From an uncultured Pelagibacteraceae bacterium (GTDB taxonomy: Bacteria > Pseudomonadota > Alphaproteobacteria > Pelagibacterales > Pelagibacteraceae): a DNA stretch of 40,043 bases. Where the stretch lies: contig CACODU010000005.1 in the NCBI GenBank assembly GCA_902626045.1, positions 1-40,043 of the forward strand, given 5' to 3'. Below the pieces are notes generated by a model that saw only the letters and a list, made by a program, of their open reading frames with translations, searched no databases and was not told the DNA's origin. The position numbers and the translations under genes were made by a program. This document shows positions 10,390-20,365 of this stretch, piece by piece (position 1 is the first letter of the stretch; each line of letters begins with the position of its first letter).

Positions 10390-10997
10390 ATATTATTAAT
10401 ATTTTTTATAAAAATATTCGCTAAATTACTCTCAAATTTTTTAGGTTTAACTGAAATTAATTTTGTTATTGAAGTCACTTTTTTATTGTTTAAACCGCAT
10501 GGAATAATTTTTAAATATTGATTTAAATTATTTGAGATATTTATTGAACAACCATGATAAGCTATCCATCTCGAAACTCTAATACCTATTGCTGCAATTT
10601 TTTTATCTTTAACCCAAATACCTATATTTTTTCTATCATTTTTGGCTTGAATTTTATAATTTTCCAAAAATTGTATTATGCTTTTTTCTATTGAATTTAT
10701 AAATTTTCTTATATCTTTTTTTCTTTTGTTTAAATCGATGACAAAGTAAACAATTTTTTGCCCTGGGTTGTGCAGTGTTATTTTACCCCCTCTATTTGAT
10801 TTAACTATTTTAATTTTTTTATCTATAATTTCTTTTTTGTTGAAACTTACTCCAGCTGTATAAGTGGTTGGATGTTCTAGGATCCACAATAATTCTCTAT
10901 TTGTGCCATTTTTTACCTCCTCAACTCTTTTATTGAGGTAAAGCATTGCCATTCTATAGGGTATACGTTTTTTGCTTATTTTTATCTCTATACTCAT
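10386..10997 (-). CDS. lipB: lipoyl(octanoyl) transferase LipB
   Basis: EHPTTYTAG, NRGGKITLHNPGQKIVYFVIDL, KKIAAIGIRVSRWIAYHGCSINI, PCGL. Confidence 0.93.
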   Translation of the reverse strand: MSIEIKISKKRIPYRMAMLYLNKRVEEVKNGTNRELLWILEHPTTYTAGVSFNKKEIIDKKIKIVKSNRGGKITLHNPGQKIVYFVIDLNKRKKDIRKFINSIEKSIIQFLENYKIQAKNDRKNIGIWVKDKKIAAIGIRVSRWIAYHGCSINISNNLNQYLKIIPCGLNNKKVTSITKLISVKPKKFESNLANIFIKNINNI

Positions 10998-11021
10998 TTA
11001 ATTTGAATTTTATCATTATAT

Positions 11022-11034
11022 AGACTAATAGTCT
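11022..11034. repeat. perfect 13-bp inverted repeat AGACTA-A-TAGTCT in the lipB/mgtE divergent intergenic region
   Basis: Direct reading of the sequence; 23 bp upstream of the mgtE ATG. Confidence 0.75.
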
Positions 11035-11057
11035 CAAAAAAACTTTAAGAGGTATTC

Positions 11058-12437
11058 ATGGCTTTACCAAAATCAAGAGAGGCAAAAAAAGTCAATTTGG
11101 ATTTTAATAAGGAATTTATCAGTACTTTTACTCATAATATTGAGAGTGGAAATGTTGAATTTATCAATCAAACTTTAAAAGATTTGCACGAAGCAGATGT
11201 AGCTAATTTAATTGAAAATTTGAATCCTGATACAAGAAATAAATTAATTGAAATTGAGTCATTTAATATTGATCCAGAAATTTTTATTGAATTAAATGAG
11301 TCAATTCAAAGTGAAGTTTTACAACTACTTTCTATAGAATCTCTTATCAAAATAATAAAAAGATTAGAGTCTGATAATGCTATTAAAATTCTTGAAAACT
11401 TATCAAAAGAAGTAAAAGAAAAAGTATTAGAAAAGCTTCCTCCAAAAGACAAATTTTTACTACAAGAAGGTTTAAGTTACCCCGAGGACTCGGCAGCAAG
11501 AATAATGCAAAGAGAATTTACAGCAGTGCCAAGTGATTGGACTGTGGGACAAACTATAGATTATTTAAGAGAGGATAAAGATTTACCTGAAGAATTCTTG
11601 GAAATTTTTATAGTAGATAATGATTTTAAACCAATTGGAACTGTTCCTTCATCAAGAGTACTTAGAACTTCTAGAGATTTAAAAATGAACTCTATAATGA
11701 AAGAAATGCCAGTTTTAATTTCAGTTAATATGGATAAAGAAGAAGTAGGTCTCACTTTTGAAAATTATAACTTAGTTTCTGCAGGTGTAGTTAATAAAGA
11801 AAATAAGCTAGTTGGTATGATTACAGCCGACGATGTTGTTACAGTTGTTCAAGAGGAAGCTGAGGAAGATGCTTTACGTTTAGCAGGGGTTGGTGATGAA
11901 GAAATCACCGACAGTGTTATGCTTAAAACAAAAAGAAGGTTTAATTGGTTATTATTAAATCTATTTACTGCTTTACTTGCCACTTGGGTTATAAGTTTCT
12001 TTGGAGCTTCAATCGAACAAATGGTAGCTTTAGCTTTTCTCATGCCAATAGTTGCTTCAATGGGGGGAAATGCTGGAATGCAAACTTTAGCAGTTACAAT
12101 ACGAGCAATAGCCACCAAAGAATTATCAAAAAGTAATTTTAATAGAGTAGTTGGTAAAGAATTTTTGATAGGTATTTTAAATGGTATAATTTTTGCAATA
12201 ATAACCGCAATAATAGTTCAATTATGGTTTAAAGAATTAAATCTTTCACTTTTAATTGGTATTTCAATGATCTTAAATATGATTGTTGCGGGATTATTTG
12301 GAATTTTAGTTCCGGTATCATTAAAAAAATTAAATATTGATCCTGCTTTAGCTTCAAGTGTTTTTGTAACAACTATTACAGATGTTATTGGATTTCTCTC
12401 TTTTCTAGGTTTAGGATCTTTTTATTTTTTGAATTAG
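11058..12437 (+). CDS. mgtE: MgtE-type magnesium transporter
   Basis: MgtE N-domain, CBS-like region, and membrane part FLMPIVASMGGNAGMQTLAVTIRAIA. Confidence 0.95.
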   Translation: MALPKSREAKKVNLDFNKEFISTFTHNIESGNVEFINQTLKDLHEADVANLIENLNPDTRNKLIEIESFNIDPEIFIELNESIQSEVLQLLSIESLIKIIKRLESDNAIKILENLSKEVKEKVLEKLPPKDKFLLQEGLSYPEDSAARIMQREFTAVPSDWTVGQTIDYLREDKDLPEEFLEIFIVDNDFKPIGTVPSSRVLRTSRDLKMNSIMKEMPVLISVNMDKEEVGLTFENYNLVSAGVVNKENKLVGMITADDVVTVVQEEAEEDALRLAGVGDEEITDSVMLKTKRRFNWLLLNLFTALLATWVISFFGASIEQMVALAFLMPIVASMGGNAGMQTLAVTIRAIATKELSKSNFNRVVGKEFLIGILNGIIFAIITAIIVQLWFKELNLSLLIGISMILNMIVAGLFGILVPVSLKKLNIDPALASSVFVTTITDVIGFLSFLGLGSFYFLN

Positions 12438-13249
12438 ATATTGTCAATTAATCTTACTTTTTTAATGTAGTAAGCAAAAAACAAACTATATTTTTTATTT
12501 GGTTTTTTAATTTTTTTAAAATCTTTTGTATTAAAATTTTCTAAATAGTCTATTTTATCTGCACCTAGGTTTATTAAATCTTTTTTTATTCGATTTATCT
12601 TAAATAAACTATAATTTTTTTTTATTTTTTTTTTTAAATTCTTGAGATAATAAAAAATATTAGATGCAATTTTCATTTGACTTTTACTTAGATTTGAATT
12701 TCTCGAGGAGCAAGCTATGCCATTGTTTTCTCTTATAGTTTTGCATTCAATTATTTTAGATTTAATCTTTCTTTTTTCGATGTGTTTTTTAATAAGATAC
12801 AATTGTTGATAATCTTTTTTCCCTAAGAAGATATATTTTGGTTTAATTATTTCTATAAATCTGTTAACTACATTTAGAACACCTTCAAAATGACCTTTTC
12901 TAAATTTACCACATAATTTTTTTGAAGATTTATCTAAGAAAACTTTGTTCTTAGGTCTAAACCCATAAATGTCTTTGAATTTTGGAATATATAAATAATC
13001 AATCTTCAATTTCTTTAGTAGTTTAATGTCCTTTTTTGTATTTCTAGGATAAGATCTAAAATCGCTTTTATTATTGAATTGTTTGGGATTCACAAAAATA
13101 GAGACTAAAGTTTTAAACTTAGATTTTTTAGATTGTTTGATTAATGAGATATGTCCTTTATGTAATCCACCCATTGTAGGTACAAATGATGTCCCTTTAG
13201 TTTTTAAAATCTCTTTCTGAAGGATATGTTTATCTTTAAATATTTTCAT
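12434..13249 (-). CDS. panC: pantothenate synthetase (pantoate--beta-alanine ligase)
   Basis: FVPTMGGLHKGHISLIKQSK, VSIFVNPKQFN, FRKGHFEGVLNVVNRF, FLGKKDYQQL, CSSRNSNLS. Confidence 0.93.
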   Translation of the reverse strand: MKIFKDKHILQKEILKTKGTSFVPTMGGLHKGHISLIKQSKKSKFKTLVSIFVNPKQFNNKSDFRSYPRNTKKDIKLLKKLKIDYLYIPKFKDIYGFRPKNKVFLDKSSKKLCGKFRKGHFEGVLNVVNRFIEIIKPKYIFLGKKDYQQLYLIKKHIEKRKIKSKIIECKTIRENNGIACSSRNSNLSKSQMKIASNIFYYLKNLKKKIKKNYSLFKINRIKKDLINLGADKIDYLENFNTKDFKKIKKPNKKYSLFFAYYIKKVRLIDNI

Positions 13250-13287
13250 TTCTATAAAGCAATGATAATAACTATTATAAGAATCAT

Positions 13288-14103
13288 ATGATAAAACAAG
13301 CCATTATTCCATTAGCAGGATTAGGAACTAGAATGCTTCCTTTAACAAGTGTAATGCCAAAAGAGTTAATGCCAATCAATGGTAAACCAAATTTACTATA
13401 TATATTAGAAGAATGTATTGATGCAGGTGTAAAGGAATTTATATTTATAATTTCAAAAAAAAAACTATCAATAAAAAAATATTTTTTTAACGATAATTTC
13501 TATAAAAAAATAATAAAAAAGAAAAAAGATAAAAGACTAATTAAAGAGTACAAAAATATAAAAAGATATCAAAAAATGATTAAATTTGTTTATCAGAATA
13601 AACCGAAAGGTACAGGCGATGCAGTTTTAAGATGCCAAAAATATATAAAAAGCAAATACTTTTTAATGCTTTTACCTGATGACTTAATAATAAGAAATAA
13701 TTGTTCCAAAGAGATGATACGATTACATAAAAAAACTAATGGATCCATAATTGCCACAAAAAAAGTAGAAAGAAAAACAGTATCAAGATGGGGAATTTTA
13801 TCAATTAAAAATAAAAAAAAAAGATATTTTCAAATTAAAGATGTTGTAGAGAAACCTAACATCAAAAAAGCGCCATCAAATTTTGCAATTATTGGGAGAT
13901 ATATATTGCCAAAAAAAATTTTTGTTGAAATTAAAAAATTAAAACCTGGTCAAGGAGGAGAGATACATATTACTGACGCAATTAAAAGTTTAATTAAAAA
14001 GGAAAATAAATTTTACGGAAATATCTTTGCGGGCAAATATTTAGATTGTGGTACTTTAAGTGGATATATTAATTCAGGAATTCAAATATCTAAAGGAAAA
14101 TAA
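13288..14103 (+). CDS. galU: UTP--glucose-1-phosphate uridylyltransferase
   Basis: MIKQAIIPLAGLGTRMLPLTSVMPKELMPINGKP; VEKP; followed by ugd. Confidence 0.9.
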   Translation: MIKQAIIPLAGLGTRMLPLTSVMPKELMPINGKPNLLYILEECIDAGVKEFIFIISKKKLSIKKYFFNDNFYKKIIKKKKDKRLIKEYKNIKRYQKMIKFVYQNKPKGTGDAVLRCQKYIKSKYFLMLLPDDLIIRNNCSKEMIRLHKKTNGSIIATKKVERKTVSRWGILSIKNKKKRYFQIKDVVEKPNIKKAPSNFAIIGRYILPKKIFVEIKKLKPGQGGEIHITDAIKSLIKKENKFYGNIFAGKYLDCGTLSGYINSGIQISKGK

Positions 14104-15408
14104 ATGAAACTATGTATGATAGGAACTGGTTATGTTGGATTAGTAAGCGGGGTCTGTTTTGCTGACATAGGAAACCAGGTTATTTGTGTTGATAAAGATA
14201 AAAACAAAATAGATAAACTTAACTCTGGAATTTCTCCAATCTTTGAGCCAGGATTAGATGAATTAATAAAAAAAAATTTTATAGCTAAACGTCTTTCATT
14301 CACTACAGATATTAATAAAGCTATAAGCATATCAGATTTGATTTTTATATGTGTGGGAACGCCTACAAAAAAAGGGTCAATTCAAGTTGATTTATCTTTT
14401 GTTTATAAGTGCACGAAAGAAATATTGAAATATTCAAAAAGAAAAAAAATTATTGTAACAAAGTCTACTGTACCAGTGGGAACAGGTGATGAGATAGAAA
14501 AAATTGTAAAAAAAAAGAAAAAACTTTTTACAGTAATCTCTAATCCTGAATTTTTACGAGAAGGTGAGGCAATACGAGATTTTAGATACCCCGATAGAAT
14601 TGTAATAGGATCTAACGAAAAAAGAACATTTAAAATCATGAAAAGTCTTTATGCACCATTAATTAACAAGGGCTCAAAATTTTTTACTACTTCAAGAAGA
14701 GGAGCTGAATTAATAAAGTATGCATCAAATGCTTTTTTAGCTACTAAAATTACTTTCATTAATGAACTTGCTAACTTATGTGAAAAGTCTGGAGTAAATA
14801 TTGAGGATATTTCATTAGGTATGGGTTCTGATAGTAGAATAGGTGGTAGGTTTTTACGTGCTGGTCCAGCTTACGGCGGATCTTGTTTTCCAAAGGATAC
14901 TAAAGGTCTTGTTTCAGCTGCAGAGAAATATAAAATAAATTTATCAGTTGTTAAATCAGTAATTAAATCTAATCAAGAAAGAGTAAATTTACTCTCAAAT
15001 AGAATTCACAAAATTTTAGGATCAAATTTAAAAAATAAAAAGATTTCTTTTTTAGGCGTTACATTTAAACCAAACACTGATGATATGAGAGATTCGACGA
15101 GCCTTAAAATGATACCATATCTATGTAAAAAAGGAGCAAAAGTTAATTATTACGATCCCTCTGGAGAAAAAAAAGAATTTAAAAAAATTAAAAACTGCAA
15201 TTACAAAAACAATATAAAATCTAATTGTAATGGGTCGGATTTAGTGGTTCTATTAACCGAATGGGACGAATTCAAATCAATAGATTTTAAAAAGATTGTT
15301 AAAAATAGTAAATTTAAAGTTTACGACCTTAGGAATCTTTATTCTGCTGAAGAAATGAAAAAAAATAAGATCAAATACTACTCTGTTGGTAGACCTAATA
15401 CTAATTAA
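14104..15408 (+). CDS. ugd: UDP-glucose 6-dehydrogenase
   Basis: MKLCMIGTGYVGLVSGVCFADIG; TKSTVPVGTGD; GPAYGGSCFPKDTKGL (catalytic Cys). Confidence 0.96.
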   Translation: MKLCMIGTGYVGLVSGVCFADIGNQVICVDKDKNKIDKLNSGISPIFEPGLDELIKKNFIAKRLSFTTDINKAISISDLIFICVGTPTKKGSIQVDLSFVYKCTKEILKYSKRKKIIVTKSTVPVGTGDEIEKIVKKKKKLFTVISNPEFLREGEAIRDFRYPDRIVIGSNEKRTFKIMKSLYAPLINKGSKFFTTSRRGAELIKYASNAFLATKITFINELANLCEKSGVNIEDISLGMGSDSRIGGRFLRAGPAYGGSCFPKDTKGLVSAAEKYKINLSVVKSVIKSNQERVNLLSNRIHKILGSNLKNKKISFLGVTFKPNTDDMRDSTSLKMIPYLCKKGAKVNYYDPSGEKKEFKKIKNCNYKNNIKSNCNGSDLVVLLTEWDEFKSIDFKKIVKNSKFKVYDLRNLYSAEEMKKNKIKYYSVGRPNTN

Positions 15409-15865
15409 GCTCAAAGATTGCATCAACTTCTACTGCAACCCCTAAAGGTAAGCTATTTACACTTACCGCGGCACGTGTGTGTTCACCTTTTTTATCAAAA
15501 ATCTTTGCTATAATATCTGAAGCGCCGTTTATAATTTTTGGTTGATCTTTAAAATCTTCCGTTGAATTAACATAACCTGTTAATTTGACACAAGATTTAA
15601 CATTATCAAAATTTCCTCCACAAGCATTTTTAACATGCGCGATAATACTTAAACCACATCTTTGGGCAGCCTTATAACCTTTCTCTAAATCTAAATCTTT
15701 TCCAATTTTACCTGTTATGAGTTTTGCATTTTCATCAATAGATATTTGACCAGAAATATATAATAGTTTTCCAATAATCTTTGTAGCAACATAAGATCCT
15801 ACTGGAGCTTTTGGTTCAGGTAATTTTATATTTAAACTTTTTATTTTGTTTTCAATATCGCTCAT
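15401..15865 (-). CDS. RidA/YjgF/YER057c family protein
   Basis: LLYISGQISID...HTRAAVSVNSLPLGVAVEVDAIFEL; 154 aa. Confidence 0.88.
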   Translation of the reverse strand: MSDIENKIKSLNIKLPEPKAPVGSYVATKIIGKLLYISGQISIDENAKLITGKIGKDLDLEKGYKAAQRCGLSIIAHVKNACGGNFDNVKSCVKLTGYVNSTEDFKDQPKIINGASDIIAKIFDKKGEHTRAAVSVNSLPLGVAVEVDAIFELN

Positions 15866-18429
15866 TTTCTTTTACTTTTTTTTTTAGTTTTATCGTATTC
15901 TTTTCTTTTTTCAATTAATATAAGTGCTTCTTCCATAGTAAGTTCATTTGGATCTTTTTCTTCTGGTATAGTAGCATTTAGAGACTTGTACTTAATATAA
16001 GGACCATATTGCCCTTTCATAATTCTAACAGGCTTTTTATCTTCAGGATGAGCTCCAAGATCTTTAATAAGTGAAGAGGAAATCCTTCCAGGCTTAGCTT
16101 CAGCAATTAAGGTTATTGCTCGATTAATTCCAATAGAAAAAAGATCCTCGACATTTTCAAGTCTTGCAGATTTATTTTCACATTTTAGATATGGGCCAAA
16201 CCTTCCAGAATTTAAAGTTATGTCTTGTCCATTTTCAGGATGTTGTCCTAATACTTTAGGAAGAGAGCATAAATATTTTGCTTTATCTAAATCAATACTG
16301 TCAACATCAATACCTTTAGGAATTGAAACATTTTTTAGGTGTTCATTCTCATTTTTTTTCTTTCTACCTTTTTTCTTTTTTGTTTCTAGCTCGTCTTTTT
16401 CTTTTTCATATTGTAAGTAGGGTCCAAATCTACCATTTTTTAAATATATATCTTTACCTTTTTCATTTTGACCCAATAATTTAGGCTCTGCTAAATTGTA
16501 TTGAGCTGCAGCTTTAGCTTTAGATAAAGGTCTAGTAAATTTACATTCTGGATAATTTGAACATCCTATAAAAGCCCCACCTCTAAAACTATTCTTAAGA
16601 CTTAGCTCTCCATTTGAACATAACTTACATTTTCGATCTATAACGTCTTTATCATCTCTTTCAAAAATTAAAGCTCCTAAACTTTCATTTAATAAGTCTA
16701 ATACTTCTCTAGTTCTTTTTTCTTTAACTTTTCCAACATTTTCGTAAAAATCTTTCCAAAAATTATCTAAAACTTGAACCCATTCAATTTTACCACTTGT
16801 GATTTCATCTAGTTGATTTTCCAAGTCTGCAGTAAAATTATAATCCACGTATTTAGAGAATAATTTCTCTAAAAAAGCTGAAATAAGCTTACCTCTGTCA
16901 GTTGGATTAAACCTTTTATTAATTAATTCCACATAATTTCTCGTTGATAATACTGAGATAATGCTGGCATAAGTGGAGGGTCTTCCTATGCCTAATTCCT
17001 CCATCTTTTTCACCAAACTAGCTTCAGAGTACCGTGGTGGTGGATCTGTAAAGTGTTGTTCATCATTTAGCTTAAGTATACTAATTTCTTCTCCGACTTT
17101 GACTTCAGGCAAAATATTTTTTGCATCTTCGTCAGTTTCTTGAACTTGATAAACTTTAAGAAACCCATCAAATTTTACGACTGAACCGCTTGCTCTAAAG
17201 TTTATCTTATTATCGTTCGAGGAAATAATAATAGTATTTCTGTCAAACTCTGCTGGAGTCATTTGAGATGATAAGGCTCTACTCCAAATTAATTCATAAA
17301 GTTTAAATTGATCTACATTTACATATTTTTTGATATCCGAAGGTTTTCTGCTTATATTAGTTGGTCTAATTGCCTCATGAGCTTCCTGAGCATTTTTTGC
17401 TTTCTTCCCCGTATAACTATTCGGAGCCTCAGGTAAATATTTATCACCATAATCATCAGTAATGAATTTTCTAAAGTCATCAATTGCTTCTTTTGAAATA
17501 TTAGTTCCGTCAGTTCTCATATAAGTAATTAATCCGGTAGTTTCACCCTCGATATCTACTCCTTGATAAAGTCGTTGTGCAATTTGCATTGTTCTGGAAG
17601 CTCCAAAACCAAATCGTCCCGAAGCAGATTGTTGTAAAGTTGATGTTGTAAAAGGAGCTAGGGGGTTTCGTCTAAATACTTTTGTATTAACATCAGTAAT
17701 TTTAAATTTTGTTTTATTAATTACATCAATGACTTTTTGTATTTCATCCTTATTTTTAAAAGAAAATTTTTCAATTTTATCTCCATTAAAAAGAGATAAT
17801 TTTGAGAATATATTTTTGTTATCTTTGTTCGTAAAGTCTGATGTAAGAGTCCAGTATTCCTCTGGTTTAAATAATTCTATTTCCTTTTCTCTTTCAGTTA
17901 TAAGTTTTAAGGCTACAGATTGAACTCTTCCCGCCGATTTTGATCCAGGTAATTTAGTCCAAAGAATTGGGGAGATATTAAATCCTACAAGATAATCCAA
18001 AGCCCTTCGCGCTAAATAAGCTTCAACTAAAGGTAAATGAATTTCTCTTGGATTTTTAATAGCATCAAGTATTGCTTTCTTCGTAATCTCGTTAAAAACA
18101 ACTCGCTCAAGATGTTTATCTTTTAATAATTTTTTTTTATCTAAGACTTCTTTAACATGCCACGCAATAGCTTCACCTTCACGATCAGGGTCCGTAGCTA
18201 AAATAATTTTATCAGAGTCTTCAGCAGCATTTGTAATTTCTTTTAAATATTTTTTTGAAAAAGAATCTATTTCCCATTCCATTTGAAATTTATTTTCAGG
18301 ATCTACAGATCCATTTTTTGAAGGAAGATCTCTTATGTGTCCATAGCTAGCTAAAACTAAATAATCTTTACCTAAATATTTATTTATTGTTTTTGCTTTT
18401 GCTGGACTTTCAACAATTACTAAATTCAT
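15862..18429 (-). CDS. topA: DNA topoisomerase I
   Basis: MNLVIVESPAKAKTINKYLGKDYLVLASYGHIRDLP; LATDPDREGEAIAWH; TYMRTDGTNIS; C-terminal GRFGPYL zinc/repeat modules. Start set at M13 of the 867-aa ORF. Confidence 0.97.
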   Translation of the reverse strand: MNLVIVESPAKAKTINKYLGKDYLVLASYGHIRDLPSKNGSVDPENKFQMEWEIDSFSKKYLKEITNAAEDSDKIILATDPDREGEAIAWHVKEVLDKKKLLKDKHLERVVFNEITKKAILDAIKNPREIHLPLVEAYLARRALDYLVGFNISPILWTKLPGSKSAGRVQSVALKLITEREKEIELFKPEEYWTLTSDFTNKDNKNIFSKLSLFNGDKIEKFSFKNKDEIQKVIDVINKTKFKITDVNTKVFRRNPLAPFTTSTLQQSASGRFGFGASRTMQIAQRLYQGVDIEGETTGLITYMRTDGTNISKEAIDDFRKFITDDYGDKYLPEAPNSYTGKKAKNAQEAHEAIRPTNISRKPSDIKKYVNVDQFKLYELIWSRALSSQMTPAEFDRNTIIISSNDNKINFRASGSVVKFDGFLKVYQVQETDEDAKNILPEVKVGEEISILKLNDEQHFTDPPPRYSEASLVKKMEELGIGRPSTYASIISVLSTRNYVELINKRFNPTDRGKLISAFLEKLFSKYVDYNFTADLENQLDEITSGKIEWVQVLDNFWKDFYENVGKVKEKRTREVLDLLNESLGALIFERDDKDVIDRKCKLCSNGELSLKNSFRGGAFIGCSNYPECKFTRPLSKAKAAAQYNLAEPKLLGQNEKGKDIYLKNGRFGPYLQYEKEKDELETKKKKGRKKKNENEHLKNVSIPKGIDVDSIDLDKAKYLCSLPKVLGQHPENGQDITLNSGRFGPYLKCENKSARLENVEDLFSIGINRAITLIAEAKPGRISSSLIKDLGAHPEDKKPVRIMKGQYGPYIKYKSLNATIPEEKDPNELTMEEALILIEKRKEYDKTKKKSKRK

Positions 18430-18430
18430 T

Positions 18431-18458
18431 ATTCGTTTATTTTCAAAATTAAACGAAT
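18431..18458 (-). repeat. inverted repeat/hairpin immediately upstream of the topA start
   Basis: ATTCGTTTA-TTTTCAAAAT-TAAACGAAT; 9-bp perfect arms with additional TTTT/AAAA pairing possible inside. Confidence 0.75.
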
Positions 18459-18497
18459 TTGTCAAATTTATTATTTAAAAACTAGAAAAGACAGCAC

Positions 18498-19076
18498 TTA
18501 TAACTTAATTTTACTTTCTTCAGAATTTTTTAATCGAACTATATTTTCTCGATGTGTGTAAATGATGATCACAAAAAAAATAAAAAGTATTAAAGAAAAA
18601 TTATTAATAAAAAAATATGAATAAACAAAAACAATTAATGATGAAATAATTGAAGATAATGATGCGTATCTAAATAAAAAAGATAAAATAAGCCAGGTAA
18701 TTCCAAAAATTAGAAAAAATTTATATGAAAGCGCCAATATAACACCCAGATAAGTTGCAACTCCTTTACCTCCTTTAAATTTTAACCAAGCGGGAAAAAT
18801 ATGACCGATAAAACAAATCAGAGCAGAATAAGAAATTAGATTATCAAAATAAATAAATGTTATGACTATAGAAAAATATCCTTTTAATAAGTCAAGCACA
18901 AGGGTAGCAACTGCTAGAGATTTTTTTCCAGTCCTTAAAACGTTTGTAGTTCCAATATTTCCTGATCCTATTTCTCTAATATCTTTTTTTAAAAAAATTT
19001 TTGTTAAAACTAATCCAAAGGGAATTGATCCTAATAAATAAGAGTACACTGTAACTATAATTAAATTTATGTCCAT
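18498..19076 (-). CDS. plsY: acyl-phosphate glycerol-3-phosphate acyltransferase
   Basis: YLLGSIPFGLVLTK...IREIGSGNIGTTNVLRTGKK...GHIFPAWLKFKGGKGVATYLG. Confidence 0.96.
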   Translation of the reverse strand: MDINLIIVTVYSYLLGSIPFGLVLTKIFLKKDIREIGSGNIGTTNVLRTGKKSLAVATLVLDLLKGYFSIVITFIYFDNLISYSALICFIGHIFPAWLKFKGGKGVATYLGVILALSYKFFLIFGITWLILSFLFRYASLSSIISSLIVFVYSYFFINNFSLILFIFFVIIIYTHRENIVRLKNSEESKIKL

Positions 19077-20365
19077 TAGTTTGAGTAAACCAGTTCACCG
19101 TCAAGATAAGTCATTAAGATCTTTCCTTGAAGATTTCTATTTTCTATAGCAGTATTTTTTGATTTAGATTTTAGTTTATCCGCATCTACTTTCCATGGAG
19201 CATCTAAATCAAAGATACAAATATCTCCATCCGAACCTTTTGCTAAAGATCCTTTTTTTATGTTTAATATTTTAGCAGGGTTAATGGTTAAGGTTTCTAC
19301 TATTTTGTTCAAAGGAAGAGACTCATTATGATACATTTCTAAAGAAAGAGGTAGAAGGGTCTCTACACCAATTGCACCTGTAGCTGCTTGTGCGAATGGC
19401 AATCTTTTACTTTCCTCATCCTCTGGCAAATGATCCGAAACAATTACATCTATTAATCCATCTTTGATACCTTGAACAAGTGATAATCTATCGTCTTCAA
19501 GTCTAAGAGGAGGGGATAATTTTAAAAAAGTCTTGAATTCACCAATATCATTTTCATTTAAGGATAAATTATTTATTGAAACACCTACGCTAAATTTTTT
19601 TCCATTATTTTTATTTTTTCTAATAACGTCTAATGATTGTTTAGATGAAATCTGATTGATATGATATCTACAAGGATATTCACTAAGTAAACTTAAGTCT
19701 CTTTCGATTATTATTTTTTCAGCTAGAGCAGATATACCTTGCAGTCCAAGTCTTGTAGCTATCTCTCCATCGTTAATACAAGCGTTTTTTGAAAGCTCAT
19801 AGTCTTCCGCATGCTGCATTATCAAAACTCCAATATCAGAAGCATAATCCATTATTCTAGACATTAGCTCTGTATTCTGAATAGTTTTATTTACATCGCT
19901 AAAGCCAATTATTCCCCTCCCAGAGAGTAAGCCAAACTCAGTCATCAATTTACCCTCACATTGTTTGGTTATGGAAGCACAAGGAAAAAGGTTAACATTG
20001 GCTTTGTCTCTTCCTCTTCTAATAATGAAATCAACCATTGAAACGTTATCGATAATGGGTTTTGTATTAGGCATGGTTACTATAGATGTAACCCCACCAG
20101 CTAAAGCAGCCTGGCTAAGAGTTCTAAAGTTTTCTTTATATTCAAATCCTGGCTCACCTACAAAAGCCTTCATATCAACTAACCCTGGAATTAAAACGTT
20201 ACCTTTTAAATCAATTATTTCAGCATCTTTGTTAGCGTCAGTTTTTTTTACATTTTTTCCTATAGCTTTTACTTTACCTTTTTCGTTTAATATTAAAGAG
20301 CCTTTCTCATCCATATTTTGTGATGGATCTATAATTCTTGCATTAATAAAAATTTTTTCTTTCAT
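19076..20365 (-). CDS. dihydroorotase-like protein, probably non-catalytic (PyrX/PyrC'-like)
   Basis: Dihydroorotase fold motifs VLIPGLVDMKAFVGEPG, VTSIVTMPNTKP, MQHAED, SDHLPEDEESKRLPFAQAATGAIGVETLLPL; HxH metal motif absent; adjacent to pyrB. Confidence 0.88.
   Translation of the reverse strand: MKEKIFINARIIDPSQNMDEKGSLILNEKGKVKAIGKNVKKTDANKDAEIIDLKGNVLIPGLVDMKAFVGEPGFEYKENFRTLSQAALAGGVTSIVTMPNTKPIIDNVSMVDFIIRRGRDKANVNLFPCASITKQCEGKLMTEFGLLSGRGIIGFSDVNKTIQNTELMSRIMDYASDIGVLIMQHAEDYELSKNACINDGEIATRLGLQGISALAEKIIIERDLSLLSEYPCRYHINQISSKQSLDVIRKNKNNGKKFSVGVSINNLSLNENDIGEFKTFLKLSPPLRLEDDRLSLVQGIKDGLIDVIVSDHLPEDEESKRLPFAQAATGAIGVETLLPLSLEMYHNESLPLNKIVETLTINPAKILNIKKGSLAKGSDGDICIFDLDAPWKVDADKLKSKSKNTAIENRNLQGKILMTYLDGELVYSN

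Noticed and set aside
11849-12118. Minus-strand ORF inside mgtE
   Set aside because: Mirror of the MgtE membrane domain; no independent support.
14510-14525. Other long poly-A runs as possible frameshift sites (e.g. in ugd)
   Set aside because: Reading frames remain intact through these runs, unlike rpmC; they reflect Lys codons in an AT-rich genome.
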